This document shows positions 9,702-21,969 of a DNA stretch of 64,000 nt, piece after piece (position 1 is the first letter of the stretch; each line of letters begins with the position of its first letter). Position numbers and translations under genes: made by a program. The notes under the pieces are model-generated. The model was not told the origin of the DNA, searched no databases, and was given only the letters and a program-made list of their open reading frames with translations. Origin of the DNA: Jaminaea rosea (taxonomy: Eukaryota; Basidiomycota; Exobasidiomycetes; Microstromatales); contig NW_020289985.1 of assembly GCF_003144245.1 (NCBI RefSeq), forward strand, positions 434,001-498,000, written 5' to 3'.

Positions 9702-12700
9702 TCACACCGCATCCTCCAGTACCAACCTCGGGCATATGTCCATAGCCAGCAGCTCCTGAAAGAGCAACTTCGTAGCGTATGGCAGCTGAATCTTTCTGAT
9801 CCCCCTCGTCGACTTGCACGTAGGGCAGTACCCATTATACCCTAGCAAGCCGCATTTCTCGCACACATTGACATCAAAGGCATCTGAGCTGATCATCAAC
9901 CTCTCGAGGAGAAGTTGCGTGGCTCCATAGCCAATGAGACAGTCACGCTCCATCTCTCCCAGTCGCAACCCACCGTCTCTTGAGCGACCCTCTGTAGGTT
10001 GACGAGTGAGCACGGCGCGAGGCCCACGGGCACGGGCGTGCATCTTGTCCAGGACCATGTGCTTCAACTTCTGGTAATAGATCGGCCCCGTGTAGACGTA
10101 GCACTCGAGCGGCTCCCCCGTAATGCCGCTAGTCAAGAAATCCTTCCCACCATAGCTGTACCCCGCTTCGATGAGGAGTCGGCTCATGTCCTCCACCTTG
10201 CTGCCACCGAAGGCAGTCCCATACTGCAGTGAGCCGGAGATGACACCAGCTTTTCCCGCGAGGAGCTCAATCATCTTTCCTACCGTCATACGGGAGGGGA
10301 ATCCGTGCGGGTTCATGATGATGTCAGGGTTGATCCCCTGATCGGTAAATGGCATGTCCTCCTGCTGAGCGATCAATCCGCACACACCCTTTTGCCCGTG
10401 ACGTGACGAGAACTTATCTCCCAGCTCAGGACGACGCGTCTGGCGAAGGAGGGTCTTGATGATCGTCTGGTCCGAATCAGTGTCGGCAAGGAGGATCTGA
10501 TCGATGTACGAGGGGACTGGCAGCTTGTACTTGGAGGGAGCGTTCTTGTATGCATTCGCTGACGAGAGTCCCCCGGCTGAAGAAGAGGACTGGCCGGCCA
10601 TGGCGCTGTTGTCGAGGGCATTGAGGGGGGTCTGCTTGTTCACGTAGACGTCGCCATTGTCCACTCGCTCCCCCACTGCGGCGATCCCGTCTCGCTCGAG
10701 GACGTCGTATCCTCTCAGGCGGCCACCGCCATTCGGGTCCTCTGGCGCATCAGCGAGACGATCGAATGTGCCGTTGGGATATTTGCGCAGCTGCACGGTG
10801 CTCTTCTTCATGACCTGACATCTACCGAACCCTCTGTCCAGCGACGCCTTGTTGAGGACGAGAGCGTCCTCGATATCGTATCCACTGTAGGACATGACGG
10901 CTACCATTGCATTCTGCCCCGCAGGGAGCTGCTCGTATCCCACAAGTTCGATGGTCTTGGTCTTGACCATGGGACGTTGCGGGTAGACCATGAGATAGAG
11001 CAACGTGTCGATTCGATTGAGCTGATTGTACGCAATGGCGCCGATAGCTTGCTTGCCCATGGCGCATTGATACGTGTTGCGGGGGGATTGATTGTGGTGC
11101 GGGTACGGGATGAGCCCCGCAACGGCGCCCAGCAGGGTAAATGGCTCGATCTCGAGATGCGTCGTAGCAGCGCTGATGTCCCGCTCGTAGAGGGCGATAT
11201 GGGAGTCATTCTCCTCATTGACGTCGAGATACTCGATGATTCCCTCGGTGAGGAAGTCGTCGAAGCTCTTCTTCCCCGCCTTGAGGTCATTGATGTGCGC
11301 GGTGGTCACCTTGGGCTCTCCGTCCTCTACGATGATCATTGGGCGACAAATGCGCCCTCCGTCCGAGGCAATGTGAACGTGCTGATGGTGAGTATTGGTA
11401 TAAATGGAGACGAACTCTGAGATGCGGCCGTGCCTACGGAGCTTGCGGAAAGATGTGACGAAGCGAACAGGGAAGCGGGTGAGGCCAAGCACGCTACCGT
11501 TTAGCATGACGATGTACGAGTCTGGGCGGTAGAGCTCCGCGCCCGTAATGAGGTTGATGTCCTCCACTCCCAGCATGAAAGCCGCACGGCGGATAGCGTC
11601 TTCGCCGATGTCGGTGGTGATGTGCGTCATGAGGGCCAAATTCTTGACGAGACCGCAAGCTTCTCCCTCGGGCGTGTCGGAGGGGCAAAGCATTCCCCAC
11701 TGGGAAGGCTGGAGCGCTCGAGGGCCAGAGACTTTGCGCGTCTTTTCGAATTGGGAGCTGATACGCGTCATCATGCCCAAGGCGGCGATGAAAGACAGAC
11801 GACTGAGGACGTGGGTGATACCGGCACGCTCCATCTTGAAGCGCTTGAGTGACCAGTTGCCGGTCGAGATGGCGCGCGTGAAGCCCGAGGTGATGTGGTC
11901 GCCGTGCATCGAGATTGAGTTGTATGCGTCGAACTCGGTGGTGCGATTGGGCTTCTTCAAGATCTTGTCGATGCTCATTTTCAGGTCCGAGTTGAACTTC
12001 TTGAACAAGTCCTCAAAGAGGAGAGAGAGGAGCTGCCCCGCGAGCTCGAGTCGCTTATTCCCCACGTAGTCTCGGTCATCGACCATGCTCTCGTCTTGCA
12101 TGCACATGAGCACACGCCTGACCATTACGGCTACGTAGATTGCCTTGGGGCGGAAATTGAGGTCTTTAACTTCGACGTGGGCCATTACGAGGTTGGCAAG
12201 GGCCTCAATAGCTTCCTCTGCAACTGGGCGTCTCGCCTGCATCGGCCTCCTCATGACCTTGACGCGCTGCCCGACATAGTTGAGGGCCTGCTGGCGAGTG
12301 AAGATGTTGAGGCGGGCGGCTTCTTCAAGATTGATGGCGAAGAGTTCCTTGTGCGCTTCGTCGTTGCCGGCGACGAGTTGCAGGATCTCACGATCTGACT
12401 GGATGCCCATAGCCTTGAAGGCAACGGCGATGGGAATGTCCTCGTGGAAGGAGTTGTGCTTTAGATAGATCTTCGAATGCTTTGTGAGAACGTACGACTT
12501 GGACTTTCGCTCGTGCGTGGACGACGTGACCGAGGCTTGGACGACGTTCTTCTTGCTATCTGCCTCGACGATGATACGATTCTTGCTGAGCTGTTCCTGG
12601 ACGAGGATGACCTTCTCCGTTCCCTTGACGACGAAGTAGCCTCCCGGGTCCAGCGGACACTCATTCATCTTTGCTAGGCCGGCATGACTCTGGTTGCTGA

Positions 12701-13445
12701 GATGACACTTGTTGGACCTGAGCATGATTGGCATCTTGCCGATGCAGACGTTTCTTCTTCGCACGAGCTTCTGGCCGCGAACGTACTCGATGTTGACGAA
12801 GATGCCAGCCGAGTAGGTGAGATCTCGTAGTCTGCACTCGTGAGGGTAGATGGTATTGTTGGTAGCCTCGGTATCGTCTCTCTCTGGAAGACCGACGCGA
12901 ATGTCTGTGTACTTGAGGAAGAAGCGCGGGTCGATGTCTGATGTGACCTTTTCATTGGCCTTGATGATGTTCTTGAGGTCGACGTCGACGAAGTAGTTGA
13001 ATGAGTCAATATGCTGCTTGACCAAGCCTTTTACTTTGAGAAAGGCTGGTAGTAATTCCCATTTGTCTTGCACGGTGTGTACTGGCGCTGAGAGGCTCTT
13101 TCCCGTGAGCTGAGCTGCTTGGACGATGCGTAGGATCTCATCGTTGGTCTCGTGGCCCGTCGTCTTTGCTCCTGCTTTGGCGGCGAGATCGTGGAGCGAT
13201 GTGGGTGCGTGTCCTCGTCCGTTGTCATCATCGTCATCGTCACCATCTTCATCGCTCGGGGTCATTGTTCGGCTGCTGCTGCCCTTTGTGGGAACGGGCA
13301 CGTCTTCCCATCCCTCTCCTGGCTCGTAGTCGGCGAGCATGGCGTCGTAGGGGATTGAAGATGGCCCAGCGTGTGGCGGCTCTTGCGAGTCAGCTCTACG
13401 CCTGACATTGCCTCTGCTTGCCATTGTGCCATTCGGTCCAGCCAT
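9702..13445 (-). CDS. RPC2: RNA polymerase III second-largest subunit (C128)
   Basis: An uninterrupted frame of about 1,247 residues, starting at the ATG at 13445 ([12 protein letters not shown]). The upstream open frame is CT-repeat leader and was not included. The N-terminus is acidic and disordered. The Pol III-type sequence begins [19 protein letters not shown] and continues with [20 protein letters not shown]. Later come the fork and hybrid-binding regions ([20 protein letters not shown]), [12 protein letters not shown], the lysine-rich [13 protein letters not shown] and a C-terminal zinc ribbon with CEKC and CPTC at about residues 1195-1210. It forms the catalytic core with Rpc1 and makes tRNA, 5S and U6 RNA. 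No intron is needed. Head-to-head with an otubain gene. Confidence 0.95.
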   Translation of the reverse strand: MAGPNGTMASRGNVRRRADSQEPPHAGPSSIPYDAMLADYEPGEGWEDVPVPTKGSSSRTMTPSDEDGDDDDDDNGRGHAPTSLHDLAAKAGAKTTGHETNDEILRIVQAAQLTGKSLSAPVHTVQDKWELLPAFLKVKGLVKQHIDSFNYFVDVDLKNIIKANEKVTSDIDPRFFLKYTDIRVGLPERDDTEATNNTIYPHECRLRDLTYSAGIFVNIEYVRGQKLVRRRNVCIGKMPIMLRSNKCHLSNQSHAGLAKMNECPLDPGGYFVVKGTEKVILVQEQLSKNRIIVEADSKKNVVQASVTSSTHERKSKSYVLTKHSKIYLKHNSFHEDIPIAVAFKAMGIQSDREILQLVAGNDEAHKELFAINLEEAARLNIFTRQQALNYVGQRVKVMRRPMQARRPVAEEAIEALANLVMAHVEVKDLNFRPKAIYVAVMVRRVLMCMQDESMVDDRDYVGNKRLELAGQLLSLLFEDLFKKFNSDLKMSIDKILKKPNRTTEFDAYNSISMHGDHITSGFTRAISTGNWSLKRFKMERAGITHVLSRLSFIAALGMMTRISSQFEKTRKVSGPRALQPSQWGMLCPSDTPEGEACGLVKNLALMTHITTDIGEDAIRRAAFMLGVEDINLITGAELYRPDSYIVMLNGSVLGLTRFPVRFVTSFRKLRRHGRISEFVSIYTNTHHQHVHIASDGGRICRPMIIVEDGEPKVTTAHINDLKAGKKSFDDFLTEGIIEYLDVNEENDSHIALYERDISAATTHLEIEPFTLLGAVAGLIPYPHHNQSPRNTYQCAMGKQAIGAIAYNQLNRIDTLLYLMVYPQRPMVKTKTIELVGYEQLPAGQNAMVAVMSYSGYDIEDALVLNKASLDRGFGRCQVMKKSTVQLRKYPNGTFDRLADAPEDPNGGGRLRGYDVLERDGIAAVGERVDNGDVYVNKQTPLNALDNSAMAGQSSSSAGGLSSANAYKNAPSKYKLPVPSYIDQILLADTDSDQTIIKTLLRQTRRPELGDKFSSRHGQKGVCGLIAQQEDMPFTDQGINPDIIMNPHGFPSRMTVGKMIELLAGKAGVISGSLQYGTAFGGSKVEDMSRLLIEAGYSYGGKDFLTSGITGEPLECYVYTGPIYYQKLKHMVLDKMHARARGPRAVLTRQPTEGRSRDGGLRLGEMERDCLIGYGATQLLLERLMISSDAFDVNVCEKCGLLGYNGYCPTCKSTRGIRKIQLPYATKLLFQELLAMDICPRLVLEDAV

Positions 13446-13762
13446 GGCGGCGAGAGGGTAGAGGAGGAGGAGGAGGAGGAGGTGAAAGAGTGGCGGGAAG
13501 AGATTGGTGAAGTTAGTCGACGAGAGTAGCACTTCAAAATCGCCGCTTCGCACACGAGACGACGGATGGGCGGACAGAGACGACGACGACCCACGGACTC
13601 GACTGCCGCGCGGCTCAAGTTCAAGTCGCATCGAGGCGGCGGGCAGCCAGGCGGGCGGGCAGGCGTGCGGGCGGGCCAGCCATGAGATGAGAGCAACTTG
13701 CGATCCTCTCGACCCATCAAACCTCCACGGAACATACGACATCAACCAGCTCATCGCTCACC
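13446..13762. promoter_or_regulatory. Divergent promoter region of RPC2 and otubain
   Basis: 317 bp between start codons. The RPC2 side has a CTC/CCT-repeat leader (13455-13485). One ATTGG motif (inverted CCAAT) sits at 13503-13507. A short G-rich run of GGCGGGC/AGGC units lies around 13635-13680. Confidence 0.45.
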
Positions 13763-15172
13763 ATGTCGCAGTCTGTGGGCCCGGACACCGAGTGCGTGGC
13801 GCCAGATTCGACGTGTAAAGCAGCTGCTACGATGATCATGACTGACACATCCTCGCTCGCCCCTCACTCACGCAGCCTCAAGACATTGACCGACCATCAA
13901 AAGATGGAGCTGGCTCAGAAGGTCAAGGACGATGCGCTTGCTAATCAGCCCCTCATCGGATCACTTGAGCCCATTGACGTCCTCGAGAAGGAGTACGCGG
14001 GGGGACAGGGGGTCGACGGCTTCGTTGCCAAAGCAAAGTGGCTGAGGGATGTCGGCGGCTTCTCAGGTGAGCGACGAGCGACGAGCGACGAGCGACAGGG
14101 GGGACTCGACGATGTATGCGACCTGCTCACCCCCTCCTCTCGCCGTATGTCCCCAGGCCTCCGACGTACTCGTGGTGATGGAGACTGCTTCTATCGATCC
14201 TTCGCCTTTGCCTTTATTCAGCGATTGCTCCACTTCAACGACCGTGAGCGCAATGCAACCTCGCTTTGACGTCGCAATGGCAAGCTGACCTCATGTCCAC
14301 CATCGCCACGCACCAGGTCCCATGCACCACTTCATCATGAAGCACATTGAGGACACCAAGAGCCTCCTCAAGCAGGCCGGCTTCGATGAGACCGTATAGT
14401 GAGCCTTGAGTCCCCTCCGATCATATCACATTTCCGCCACTCACATCGAGCTGCTCCTCCTCCTCCTCGCCCTCACAGCCTCGACTTCTACGGCCCCTTC
14501 CATGACCTCCTCGTGCGCATGCACACCACAGATCCGCACGTATCAGAGCTCAACGACGCCGACCTTCAGCGGGCATTCAATGACCCAGAGACCTCCAACT
14601 CTATTGTCGTCTATTTGCGTCTCCTCACCTCCGCCTTCCTCAAGCTCAATGAGGATGACTTCCTCCCCTTCCTCTTCACCCTCGAGGACGACTCGGCTGC
14701 CGTATTCGAGGGCAAGCCGCCCAACATGGCCACCTTCTGCGCGAATCACGTTGAAGCGATTGGAAAGGAGGCGGACCACGTTCAGATTGCAGCCCTCAGC
14801 CGCTGCCTCAAAGTGTCGTTGGACGTGGCTTACCTCTCACAGAATGGCGCTCCACCAGAGACGCCCCTGGCAGAAGAGTTTGAGGAGTTGCACAGCGCCG
14901 AGGGAGCGGCAGCATCAAATAGCGGCTCAGCCTCTATCTCAGCCTCGGGTGGCCTCGAGGTGCCAGGCAGCGAAGCGGCCCAGATGAGGAGAGCGAGGGA
15001 CGACCCGTCCAAGTGCGATATTGTCCACTTTGAGATTCCGGGGGCCGTCGCTCACATTGATATTGGGACGCTACTGTTCAGGCCGGGACACTACGATGTG
15101 CTGGTCAGTGCTCCTCCGCCAGCGAGCCCGGAGGTGGTCATTCCCAGGGCGGGGCAGCAGGGGAAGCAATGA
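13763..15172 (+). CDS. Otubain-type ubiquitin thioesterase (OTUB1 family)
   Basis: Exons 13763-14066, 14157-14243, 14317-14398 and 14479-15172 give up to 388 residues. Otubains cleave Lys48-linked ubiquitin chains. The catalytic Asp-Cys pair lies in RRTRGDGDCFYRSFAF (Asp109/Cys112 in this numbering) and the catalytic His in FRPGHYDVL near the C-terminus. VVYLRLLTSAF and EADHVQIAALSRCL match the family. A further 84-bp intron is possible at 13792-13875 (gtgcgt...cgcag, with CTGAC upstream of the acceptor). It is 3n with no stop, so both forms stay in frame; removing it would shorten the N-terminus to a more usual length. A Ser-rich loop of about 45 residues precedes the His segment. Confidence 0.9.
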
Positions 15173-15541
15173 GGCGCGGGTGGCGAGGCGCGTGGGACGA
15201 GGGGTCGACGCGTCGAAGGTTTGAGGTATGGAAAGCAGTCATAGGCGTGCGGCTACCCAAGGAGCAGGTGCTCGCGCGTCCAGGGAGGGGTGAGGGCCAG
15301 CAATGGCGGGAGCAGAGGGGCAGCTCTGAGAGCACGGCAGTCACGTTGTCAAGCGGCGGAGAGCCGCAGTGCGCCCACCTCTAGTACCCTCCTTCAGCTA
15401 GACACGACCCCTCTTGAATACGACTACTGAATTCGCGAGCTGTGAATGCAGGGCAAGTGTGAGCGCATGGTGAAGCGCCGGGCTTGCGGTCGCAAAATGC
15501 AAGCTGTTTATGTAATAACAGTTTGATTCCATTGCCAGATT
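15173..15541. other. Intergenic: 3' flank of otubain, 5' flank of tRNA
   Basis: No coding signal. The stretch becomes AT-richer just before the tRNA (around 15495-15540), as is common upstream of Pol III genes. Confidence 0.4.
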
Positions 15542-15628
15542 GCACCTATGGCTCAGTGGTTAGCGCGTGGAGCTGTTATTTCTAGGCAGATCACTCCAAG
15601 GTCCCTGGTTCGAAACCAGGTAGGTGCG
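15542..15628 (+). tRNA. tRNA-Asn (GTT) with a 14-nt intron
   Basis: The acceptor arms GCACCTA (15542-15548) and TAGGTGC (15621-15627) pair fully, with discriminator G15628. The T arm is CCTGG-TTCGAAA-CCAGG. The anticodon stem TGGAG/CTCCA (15568-15572 / 15594-15598) encloses CTGTTA, an insert and A, so the anticodon is GTT (15575-15577). The insert at 15579-15592 sits directly after position 37, the canonical site of nuclear tRNA introns; the mature length is 73 nt. The D arm GCTC...GCGC has one T-C mismatch. The internal A box (TGGCTCAGTGG) and B box (GGTTCGAAACC) are intact. Confidence 0.93.
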
Positions 15629-15631
15629 CTC

Positions 15632-15636
15632 TTTTT
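15632..15636 (+). terminator. Pol III oligo-T terminator of tRNA-Asn
   Basis: A run of five T begins three bases after the discriminator base, as expected for RNA polymerase III termination. Confidence 0.75.
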
Positions 15637-16018
15637 GCCCGCACTCACGTTGGCCGGTCGATCATCGTCGGCTGTTCTTTTGCGGCAAACCGACAGCGAA
15701 TCATGAAGAGCCTGCGGTGGTGCGGCAGATTTGAGAACATCAATGGCATGGCAACGGGAGCGGCGGTTGCGAATGGCCCACGCAGGGCTGGCAGAGCGCT
15801 CTGGCATGTCTGGGCCCGTCTGGCGGCGGACGACGTCTCGGGCTACTGAGCGGGAAGGAGATGGCAATTTCGATAATAGAGGGAGGTGCTTTGGCAGAGG
15901 AATCGCTATGAGTAGGCAGCGCTTGTGTAGACGTGGACTAGCAGTACAGAGTGTAGATGAGTGGGCGAGATGGCGCAGTCTTGCTGCTTCTCATTTAGGC
16001 TGTGTCCACCTCTCCCTC
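15637..16018. other. Intergenic: tRNA to 3' end of nucleotidyltransferase
   Basis: No convincing gene. It probably contains the 3' UTR of the minus-strand polymerase gene. Confidence 0.4.
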
Positions 16019-19000
16019 CTATTCTTCCTCATCGTCGTCCTCTTTCTCATCGTCGCCGCGACGAGCCGCTTTACCATTCAGGTGCGGCCGTGATTGAACG
16101 ATCGTGTCATCGCCCTCTTCATTATCTCCCTCATCCCCGTTCGCACGCGCGGTCACCTCCCTCTCGCGCTGCTCCTGTCTAAATTGCTTCTGAGCCCACT
16201 CAGCCGTATACTCGGCCACGGGCGGCTCCTCTTGCTCATCGGCTGTGTCGCCTTCTGGCCGCTGCTGACTGGCTTGCTTGCCCTGCGCCAGCGCATCGCC
16301 CTCGTCTTCGTCGACCTCGGCGATGGAGGAACCAGAAGCCCCACTGACGCTTCGATAGTCATCGATGCTCGCGCTGGCTAGGCTCTCCGTCGGGATCCCC
16401 TCATCGTCGTCGTCATCTACATCGCGCAAAGCAGGCGCGGGCGTCGGCCCCAGAGTACGTCGCGGTGGAAGAGACTTGGAGCGATTCGCCCCGTCAGAGA
16501 AGGAGCGTGAGGCTCGCTTTTGAGCTGCCGTGGCTGATGGGCTCGTGGCGGAGGGTGAGGTGGGGCTGAGTGCACTTGGAGCTGTAGGTTGAGGAGAGAC
16601 GCGCTGTGGAGCGTCAATCGTAGCATTGCGAGGCGTCTGTTGCTGTGCAATCCCCGACGTCTCCGCCTTGGCCGGACTGCTCTGCTGCCCTGCAGATGTT
16701 TGCCTGCGATGCCCATGATGATGCGGGTGGGGATGAAGCCGGAAGCGCTCGCTTCCGAAGACGATCTCGGATCCAAAGGCCCACGCTTCCCCAACGTCGT
16801 CGTTAGCCCGTTCCTCGCCGTCCCCGTCCTCGCTACCCGGCACGACGGAGCGCGGTGGGACCGTGGGATGGAGATTGGGGGATGTGCGGGCCGAGGCGTG
16901 TTGAGGCAGGGGTTGGCCGTGCGGTGGATTCCCAGCGGTACGCCTCTTGGAGGGCGAGGAGGAACGACGCTTGTGTTGAGGGGCGGGAGGTGAGAGAGGA
17001 GGCTGCGTGGTCGTCTGCGGCGAAACTCGGCGAGCTGCCTCTTCTTTGCCGGAGGACGAGCTCTTCTTGCTTGCAGCCTTTTCCGCCTCGCCACCAGCTC
17101 GTTGCGTAGGCTGCTGAGCCTCGATGCCCGCGCCAGTCGCTGTTGTGCCCGTACTCGTGCTTGACTCGCCATCGTCGCTGCCACCCACAGAGCCAGACGA
17201 AGGCACAGTGGACCCTCGTCTTGATGCGCCTGCAGAGCTGCCGCTCGCCTGACGTGTCTGGCCGCCTTTCACCGAACCTTGCTCCTCACCTTCCTCTTCA
17301 GCCTCACTGGATGCAGACCCCAAGCTCTGCTGGTGTCGCAGCGAGGAAGCACCCTTTGTGGATGAGGCTGAGTTCGGCACCGCCCCGCCAGCGGCTAGTG
17401 CTTGCATCGCCGCCGTAGCATCCTGACCTTTGTGAATGGGCTTCGGGCTCAGACCACCCTGTTGTGACAGTGGCGCAAGCATGGCCTGACTCGGGTAAGC
17501 CATCTGGCTTCTCTGTCGGCCCAAACCCCTCGCCATCTCCTCAAACGCGAAGCTGCCCCCATGACCACTGGGCTGCACATGATGACTTGTCCGCCTAGGT
17601 GGCAAGGAATCATAGTAGAGCTCACGCATCGTCCTCGCGTCGACGTAGTAGGGCGGGTGATTGCCGTTGGGCATGTATCGATGGCGCGTGGGCGGGGTGT
17701 CGGGTGCGCGCGCTACCACGTCTTCACGCTCCTCGCAGAGTTCGGCCAATTGCGTGGAAACTCGTTGGCCGCGATTTTGCAGAATGCGAGTCGCACGCAT
17801 GAACTCGCCGCGGATCGTGTAGAGGCCATCCTTTGTGACTGTACGAGAGACGTTGTAGCCTAGTTGGAAGGGGTCTTCGATGCAGAGCTACGAGCGCGAA
17901 GCGGGAAGGGGGGAGACATCCAGTCAGCGCTCGGCGCGCTGCTACTTATCCCCTTGTATTCTCGGCGCCTGCTACATACCTCTGCGCTCCACACGCCTCC
18001 ATCCTTCGGGATGAGCCCACCCTCCGTCCTCAAACTGATCACATCGCGCGAGTACACGAATTCCTTGGCAAAGTATCTGAAGAAGTCGATGAGCAGCTCC
18101 GCCACATTCTCGTTGCTCTGACTCTGCCACTCCTTCCTCAGCGTAGCCATATCGTCGTAGAAGTAGATGTTGTGGCCGTTGAGTTCCACCTCCTCCGTGC
18201 TGAGCGGCTTAGTGGGCGGAATGCGCTGCAGATTCGGTAGAATGGCTGGCCTTTTGACGTGGCACAGGAAGAAAAGGACAAGGAGCGTGTATCCGTACGA
18301 GGAAAGGGTGCCCATGAAGGGGGTGTTGAGCTTGCGACGCTTAGTCCAGACCTTGAGGAAGAGGACGAGCGTGCGCAATCGCGGCGGATCGACCATGGCG
18401 TAGCTGAGGAGTAGGCGCGTATTCTCCAGCGCGAGCCGGTTCTCAAAGCCAATGTCGCACGAAATCTCGTAGGGGAACTCACTGCTTGAGGCGCGAGAGA
18501 GCTTGATGATGGGGATGCGGGCTTTGGGGAGGGGCAAGACCTTGTAGTCTGTCTCTGAGCGTATGACTTCGGCAAGGCGTTCCACGAGCTCAGAAGCTGA
18601 CAACGCTTGTCGTGCTTCTTGAGCGGCCTCGCTGGAATCTTTGCCCGCGATGAGGCAGCACAAATCCATGTCTGCGGGGGCGCGTGGGAGTTAGTCAATG
18701 ACCTGGCCCTCGATGTTTCATGCACGCTCGCTGCTCACCTGAATTCCGCAGCGCGAAGCCATTCGCCATGCTCCCGAATGCGAGTAGCTTCGCCCCTGGG
18801 CTGACCTTCCCTGTCAATCTCTCCAGTTGCCGTCTCGTTGCTTCCTTCATACGATACTCCTCCTCGGTGGGTAGCATCGGGCTCAAAAAGGCGATGATGC
18901 AGTTGGTGAGCTCGGCCGTGTAGCGCTCGTATGAGATGGCAGGCTGCTGTTGCTGCTGCTGTTGGTGATGGCCATGCTGATGATGCTGCGCTTGGTTATG

Positions 19001-20011
19001 GTGGGAGAGCATCGAGGGTGGCAAGGTGCCATTGGCAACCTGCTGAGCAATTTGAGCGCGCAGCTGCGGATTGTCCCTCAGTCTCGTAGATGAGGATGAA
19101 GCGCCGCTGTTGCCATACCCTTGAGTTCCACCTTCTCTACCAGTCGCGCCCGCACCGGTCGTCGAGGACGCAGGCATGGCCGACCTCGATCTCCCAGACT
19201 GAGCGTAGTGAATACTACCAGGCAGTGAAGCTGCCCGACCAGGATATGGAGCCGAGAGGACCGGGACACCACTGCCGCCGCTGCCGTTGCCGCTGGCACC
19301 GCCGCCTGTTGCTCCCTCGTCGACATGGGTCCGCCCGTCAATCGGCCCCGGTTGAGTCCATTCGCCGCCCGTCGTCGTGAGATTGGTAGTGGTGTTGGAG
19401 GAGTTGCCATTGAATGCGGCAGGAGAGTAAGGCATAGCATTAGGCGACGGAACGAAGCTCTGAGTGGGTGAAGTACTGGATGAAGGGACGCCCAGCGTGG
19501 TGGCGGCAGCCTGAAGCTGAGCAGCGGCAGCAGCAGCGGCTGCGGCGGCCGTATGCTGGTGGTGATGAGGTTGGTATGCATATATGCTAGAGTCGTAGGT
19601 GCTGTGGTCGTGCATCGGACGAGCGGCCACGAATGCTGGTTGTGATGGGGGCGAGGTCGCGATGCTGCCACCCATTGTGGATCGGCGGGATGAAGAAGAT
19701 GAAGATGAGGCGGCTGCTTGTCCTGCCCCTCTCTCGTCAAAGGACTCTCTGCGCGCAGGCGAAGCCCTTGATACGTTTGGGCCAGATGCCAGCGGGGTAT
19801 TGAGCATTTGACTACTCGTCAGAGCCGCGGACTGAGGTTGTGACACAACGGGCGACGCCGGGAGATGTGTTGGCGGTCGAGCAGATTGCTGTGCTGCGGG
19901 AAGGGGCGACTTCTTGGTGCTGCTGCTGGTGGCGCCGCCGCCGCCGCTGCTGCTGCTGACGCTCGAGCTCCTCTTAGACGTCGACTTGGAAGATCTCTGA
20001 TCGGTGCTCAT
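16019..20011 (-). CDS. Non-canonical poly(A)/poly(U) RNA polymerase, Cid family
   Basis: Exons 20011-18739, 18671-17980 and 17887-16019 (introns of 67 and 92 bp) give about 1,277 residues. The first ~380 residues are disordered (Ser, Ala, Gln). The nucleotidyltransferase core starts at ISYERYTAELTNCIIAFL. Its catalytic motif GSMANGFALRNSDMD is completed across intron 1, giving Asp425 and Asp427; the third carboxylate is in EISCDIGF (Asp497). The PAP-associated domain runs through FLKVWTKRRKLNTP and SSYGYTLLVLFFL to CIEDPFQLGYNVSRTV, restored across intron 2. This ending is typical of Cid1/Cid13-type enzymes that add A or U to RNA 3' ends. The ~560-residue C-terminal tail is disordered and ends in a Lys/Glu/Asp-rich stretch. 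Whether it adds A or U cannot be read from this. Confidence 0.88.
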
Positions 20012-20890
20012 GATACCTTAGAATCGCACTTCTTTTCTTTCTCGCACTCCTCAGTGGCGGCGTCTCTGCTGCGCTTTCTCTCTGTGCCTCTACGTCGGAA
20101 AGATGGCCAACCGACGGAGGATTCAGATGCAGGTAGAAAGGTCTGATGTGGTCCGGGCTATGAGGGCATGAGGAGAGGGGTAGCAAAGGAAAAGGAGGAG
20201 CGGCTGGTGGCGTTGAGCTGTCTGTGATGCTGAGATCGACGATCGTGGCCCCTCTCGTCGATTGATGAGGAGGATGGTTTAGAGTGAAGGCGGCTGGCAC
20301 ACATCTCTCGCTGTGCCCTTGCCGCCGTCCGAGCAACACTTGGACTGACTTTCTGGCCGGACGGCCGTCGACGAGATCGACGCGAGCGGGACGGAGCGAG
20401 CGGGCGGGCGGGGGCCAGGCGAATACGCGCGCCTCTTTACGGTGGGCTACCGAGTCGAGTGCGAAAGATCGAGCTGATGAGCATATCATCTTCGAGTCGA
20501 GGGTGGGCAGCGGCGATTCAAGACAGCTCAATCGAAGATCATCAGGATGCTGCGTTCGTCGCGCGTCATTACAGCGACTCGCAACCTCTGGCCCGCTTTG
20601 CGGCCATTGCTAAGCAGCGTCGAGGCGCCCGAGATGAGGATGCACGAGAAGTTTGCGCTGCAGCTCGAATATGGATTCGGCCAACATGAGACTCATCCTG
20701 ACACTCATCGACTTTGCGCTTCAGCATTACGCAGCTGGCCTGACTGCGGATTCCCTCGACGCCGCTCTACTTCGGCTCCCTTAACCGCTGGTCACGAGCA
20801 AACAGTGTCAGGTGAAGGTGTACATTGGCATCAATTCAGTTGCCAAAAGGCCATATACGAAGTATAGACAGAGCTCGCAGCTACTCCGTC
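20012..20890. other. Intergenic: 5' region of Cid polymerase, 3' flank of eL28
   Basis: About 880 bp. CT/TC-rich sequence (20030-20110) fits a leader for the minus-strand polymerase gene. I see no RNA gene or repeat in the rest. Confidence 0.4.
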
Positions 20891-21969
20891 TTAAGCCTCA
20901 ACAGCGGCAACGGGGGCAGCGGTGGCCTTCTTTCCACGGGCCTTCCTGGCGTAGGGGGCCTTGCGGGATCGCTGGCTGCGCATGATCATCGAGGCGCGGG
21001 CGACGGCAGCCTAGCGAGCACGGAGGAGAGGATTGAAAGGGTCGACAGGTCAGTACGGTATTCGTCGCTAGTGAGCAAGATTGCACAAAGCCTGTCTCCA
21101 TGTCCATCCATCTCCCTGCACGCTCTCTCCTATGTTGACCTGCCGACGAGATGTTTCCCATCACCCTTCGCCGAATAGGCTTCCATCCTTATTCGCACAG
21201 CACCGATCTGCCTTTGCAGGCAGAGAGGCGGAAGGGGGACGGGGTGACGAGAAGGCAAGCCAGACTGGCTGGACATGATCTCCTCGCCAACGTCTTTCTA
21301 GCACCGCTAATACGCCCAGCCCCTCATCGGGTGTTTAGGCCAGTCCAGGTGGGTTCTAGCGCAGTGCAATCTCCACCATTCCCAAGCAGCTCCCTTCGGT
21401 GCCTCGCTCTGCGTGTCTTGCCTCTCTAGTGTGTCCTGTGATGGCTTCCTCTTTCCTCGCCCGAGTACCTCCCCCACCTCCAAACCGCTTCGATCTCTGC
21501 GTAGGCTCTCCACGGCAACTCACCTTCCTCAGATCAGGCCTGTAGCCGTTCTTGGCGACGATGTTGGCGACCTTGCCAGCCGCGCGACGGGAGCCACCCT
21601 TCTTGACGACGTACTCGGAGCGGGTGTTGGCGACCTGGTTGGGGGCAGACTTGGTCTTGCGGGTCGAGACGACGACACCACGGCCCTTGGGGGCGGCCTC
21701 GATGCCGACGGACTTGTCGTTGACGATGCCAGAGTACTGTGTGCGACAATAAAGGAGGCAAAATGAGGTTAGGGGATGGCTGCTCATTGAGGTGTGCCTT
21801 GTTGGTGGGAGCGGGTGCTACGCACAGTGTACGAGTGAATGGCAGCAAGGTTGTTAGGCTCGCGAGAGAAGACCTTGCCGAGGCCCTTCTGCTTAACGAT
21901 GAAGGAGCTGCTCTGGCGGGTGAGGAGCCATTGAAGGTCCTGAGAGTGGGCAGAAGCGGATGCGACCAT
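20891..21969 (-). CDS. RPL28: 60S ribosomal protein eL28
   Basis: Exons 21969-21826, 21736-21524 and 21010-20891 give 158 residues. The N-terminus SQDLQWLLTRQSSSFIVK and FSREPNNLAAIHSYT continues across intron 1 as YSGIVNDKSVGIE, the eL28 signature. The tail is basic (RSQRSRKAPYARKARGKKA). Intron 1 is 89 bp; intron 2 (21011-21523) is 513 bp, the longest intron I place in this window. The symbol follows the human-style eL28 name; S. cerevisiae has no eL28, and its RPL28 is a different protein (uL15). Divergent from the GHITM gene, 356 bp away. Confidence 0.93.

Noticed and set aside
13446-13754. In-frame N-terminal extension of RPC2
   Set aside because: It is encoded by a CT-repeat leader and GC-rich low-complexity sequence, lacks Pol III similarity and would bring the start to within a few bases of the otubain ATG.
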